Position numbers and translations under genes: made by a program
NCBI GenBank assembly: GCA_934773085.1
Contig: CAKVMU010000107.1
Location: forward strand, 1 to 6,213
From: an uncultured Candidatus Melainabacteria bacterium
GTDB taxonomy: Bacteria; Cyanobacteriota; Vampirovibrionia; Gastranaerophilales; Gastranaerophilaceae
DNA: 6,213 bases
Direction: 5' to 3'
Part shown: one piece after another, positions 5,419 through 6,213 of the stretch
How the letters are laid out: the number at the start of each line of letters is the position of its first letter
How positions within the stretch are numbered: the stretch's first letter is position 1
Notes under the pieces: generated by a model
Databases searched by the model: none
What the model was told of the DNA's origin: nothing
The model's input: only the letters and a program-made list of their open reading frames with translations

Positions 5419-5419
5419 T
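5409..5419 (+). repeat. Third tRNA-end-like sequence, TCTCCACCATT
   Basis: These 11 bases match 4120-4130 exactly (acceptor end, discriminator, CCA and two following T's), with TTTA instead of CTAT just before. As at 4134, an A-rich terminator hairpin follows within about ten bases. AGTTCGAACTTTG at 5389-5401 superficially resembles a T-loop but is not correctly spaced. It could be the right-hand border of a second integrated segment of about 1.3 kb, or the remains of another tRNA end. Confidence 0.45.
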
Positions 5420-5425
5420 ATTAAG

Positions 5426-5451
5426 AGACCGATTTCAAAATCGGTCTTTTT
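5426..5451 (+). terminator. Intrinsic terminator downstream of the 263-aa gene
   Basis: AGACCGATT (5426-5434) pairs with AATCGGTCT (5439-5447) around the loop TCAA, followed by T's to 5451 and TGTTTTT. It is correctly oriented to end the plus-strand transcript of the membrane-protein gene, 128 bases beyond its stop. On the minus strand no T-run follows, so it is unlikely to terminate the XRE gene. Confidence 0.85.
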
Positions 5452-5517
5452 GTTTTTAAAAATTTCAAATAAATTAGATTTTTAAAGAAGACAGACTAAT
5501 TAATATTTTCGAAAAAA

Positions 5518-5757
5518 TTAGTTGATATTTATATCCATCAAATCTTTTAGCGATACCCTAAGTGCTTGTGCTAATTCACATAGAAAGTATAAAGAAGGGC
5601 TTTTGCTACCACTTTCCAAGGCTGTTATATAAGAACGTTCTGCGTCAACAAGCTCTGCTAGTTGTTCTTGCGTGATATCAAGTTTGTTTCGATAAAATTT
5701 AATATTTATACCTAAATGTTTTAATATCTTCTTTTTTTTACTGGGATTTTTCTTCAT
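5518..5757 (-). CDS. XRE-family helix-turn-helix regulator (controller-protein-like), 79 aa
   Basis: A small one-domain DNA-binding protein. After a lysine-rich N-terminus (MKKNPSKKKK), residues 14-70 form a Cro/C1-type HTH: GINIKFYRNKLDITQEQLAE, VDAERSYITALESG (recognition helix around ERSYITALE), then SPSLYFLCELAQALRVSLKDL. Such single-domain proteins usually bind DNA as dimers. The length matches controller (C) proteins that time restriction-modification expression, as well as small phage or plasmid repressors. It is divergent from a putative nuclease/modification gene across 124 bp containing inverted repeats that could be its operator, which favours local regulation of that gene and itself. 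Only a weak AAAG precedes the ATG (about three bases away). There is no C-terminal sensor domain. The HTH assignment is firm; the restriction-modification link is inferred. Confidence 0.92.
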   Translation of the reverse strand: MKKNPSKKKKILKHLGINIKFYRNKLDITQEQLAELVDAERSYITALESGSKSPSLYFLCELAQALRVSLKDLMDININ

Positions 5758-5789
5758 AATCTTTACTATGAAGTGTTTACTATTCAGAT

Positions 5790-5817
5790 ACTATATTCAA
5801 TTAGAAACATGTGTAAT
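5790..5817 (-). promoter_or_regulatory. Candidate promoter of the XRE regulator
   Basis: On the minus strand ATTACA (5817-5812), a 16-base spacer and TATAGT (5795-5790) form a modest promoter about 33 bases before the XRE start. The left operator-like half, AGAAACATGT at 5803-5812, lies in the spacer and touches the -35, so a bound regulator there would repress its own gene. Confidence 0.4.
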
Positions 5818-5867
5818 AAATCGATGATAAGTATTTACAAAACAAATTAAGCATGTAACATGTTTCT
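5803..5867. promoter_or_regulatory. Operator-like inverted repeats between regulator and divergent gene
   Basis: AGAAACATGT (5803-5812) is exactly inverted as ACATGTTTCT (5858-5867), with centres about 55 bases apart (roughly five helical turns). Around the right copy lies a compact palindrome, CATGT-A-ACATG (5852-5862). Each half contains the self-complementary ACATGT, suiting dimeric XRE binding. Two sites in a 124-bp divergent intergenic region next to an HTH gene are the arrangement expected for control of both genes. Confidence 0.55.
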
Positions 5868-5881
5868 ACTGGAATACATTT

Positions 5882-6213
5882 ATGGCAAGAAGTAAATTTT
5901 TTGATGAAATAAAAACAGCTACTATAGAACGACAGGTAGAAGATGTCTATAACAAAGGCATCACAATGTATTTTATAAAAGATAACAATATTTCTTTAGA
6001 ATACCCTTACGGTTGCGATGGCGTTTTAACAGTCGACATGTTCTTGAAATTGTTAATAGAATACAAATACAATGAAGAGTTGTTAAACCCTGTTTCAAGA
6101 GCAAAAATTTTAGTTCAAACGCTCTATTATTTGAAAAAATTTGAAATTAATGGAGAAAGATTACCTAATATTATAATGGTTGGTGATATTAATGAAGTTT
6201 TCGTTCTTAATGC
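5882..6213 (+). CDS. Putative PD-(D/E)XK-type nuclease / restriction-modification protein, N-terminal part
   Basis: Only the first 110 codons are in the window; the frame is open at the right edge. The start MARSKFFDEIKTATIERQVE is helical. Then come D46 in PYGCDGVLT, E60 and K62 in LLIEYKY, and Q79/Y83 in VQTLYYLKKF. Together they give D-x13-E-x-K plus QxxxY, the layout of PD-(D/E)XK nucleases, with a hydrophobic strand before ExK as expected. The end, LPNIIMVGDINEVFVLN, looks like further strands of the fold; I associate it, from memory only, with N-terminal domains of large DNA methyltransferase/restriction proteins. Downstream methyltransferase motifs cannot be checked. GGA nine to eleven bases before the ATG is a weak ribosome site. 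The divergent XRE gene and shared operators support a regulated restriction or defence gene. Confidence 0.6.
   Translation, partial: MARSKFFDEIKTATIERQVEDVYNKGITMYFIKDNNISLEYPYGCDGVLTVDMFLKLLIEYKYNEELLNPVSRAKILVQTLYYLKKFEINGERLPNIIMVGDINEVFVLN

Noticed and set aside
5389..5419. A second, degenerate tRNA ending in ATCTCCACCA
   Set aside because: The TTCGAAC loop is wrongly spaced from the acceptor-like end, and no D or anticodon arm precedes it; only an end-like fragment can be supported.

Overview
This 6.2 kb window is AT-rich bacterial chromosome. The left part is housekeeping DNA. The right part, beyond a tRNA gene, looks like an accessory insertion zone. No gene fixes the taxon. Presence of gatB (indirect tRNA amidation), a methionine gamma-lyase/aluminium-resistance-family enzyme, AT-rich spacers and a GGTGCGG hairpin resembling the small repeats of cyanobacterial genomes would fit a non-photosynthetic cyanobacterial relative (Melainabacteria/Gastranaerophilales type) or a Firmicute. 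This is inference only.

Left region (1-2497): on the minus strand, a signal-peptide-bearing von Willebrand factor A protein is followed by gatB, which has its own Shine-Dalgarno, a likely extended -10 and a strong 15-bp terminator hairpin. Divergent from the VWA gene runs a PLP-dependent lyase-family gene (2498-3721, plus). Its -35/-10 (TTGACC-17-TATGAT) lies so close to the ATG that the mRNA should be almost leaderless.

Middle region (3722-4165): a complete tRNA-Ala(TGC) gene with promoter and a tetraloop terminator, without an encoded CCA. A 16-bp duplicate of its 3' end lies 237 bp downstream, this time followed by CCA and a second terminator. Between the two copies is a GC-richer non-coding stretch carrying a degenerate repeated module, GTAG-N3-KGAGCRA. 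This is the footprint expected of site-specific integration into a tRNA 3' end.

Right region (4166-6213): visibly more AT-rich, with orphan genes. There is a small 73-aa protein and, divergent from it, a 263-aa protein with two membrane helices and a cytosolic domain. A third, shorter tRNA-end-like sequence (TCTCCACCATT) with its own terminator follows. Last come a 79-aa XRE-type regulator and, divergent from it, the start of a protein cut by the window edge. The readable part of that protein carries a D...ExK...QxxxY nuclease-like motif set. A small HTH protein beside a putative nuclease recalls controller-protein-regulated restriction-modification systems. The whole right side reads as a tRNA-anchored accessory, possibly defence, island. 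No integrase is visible in the window.
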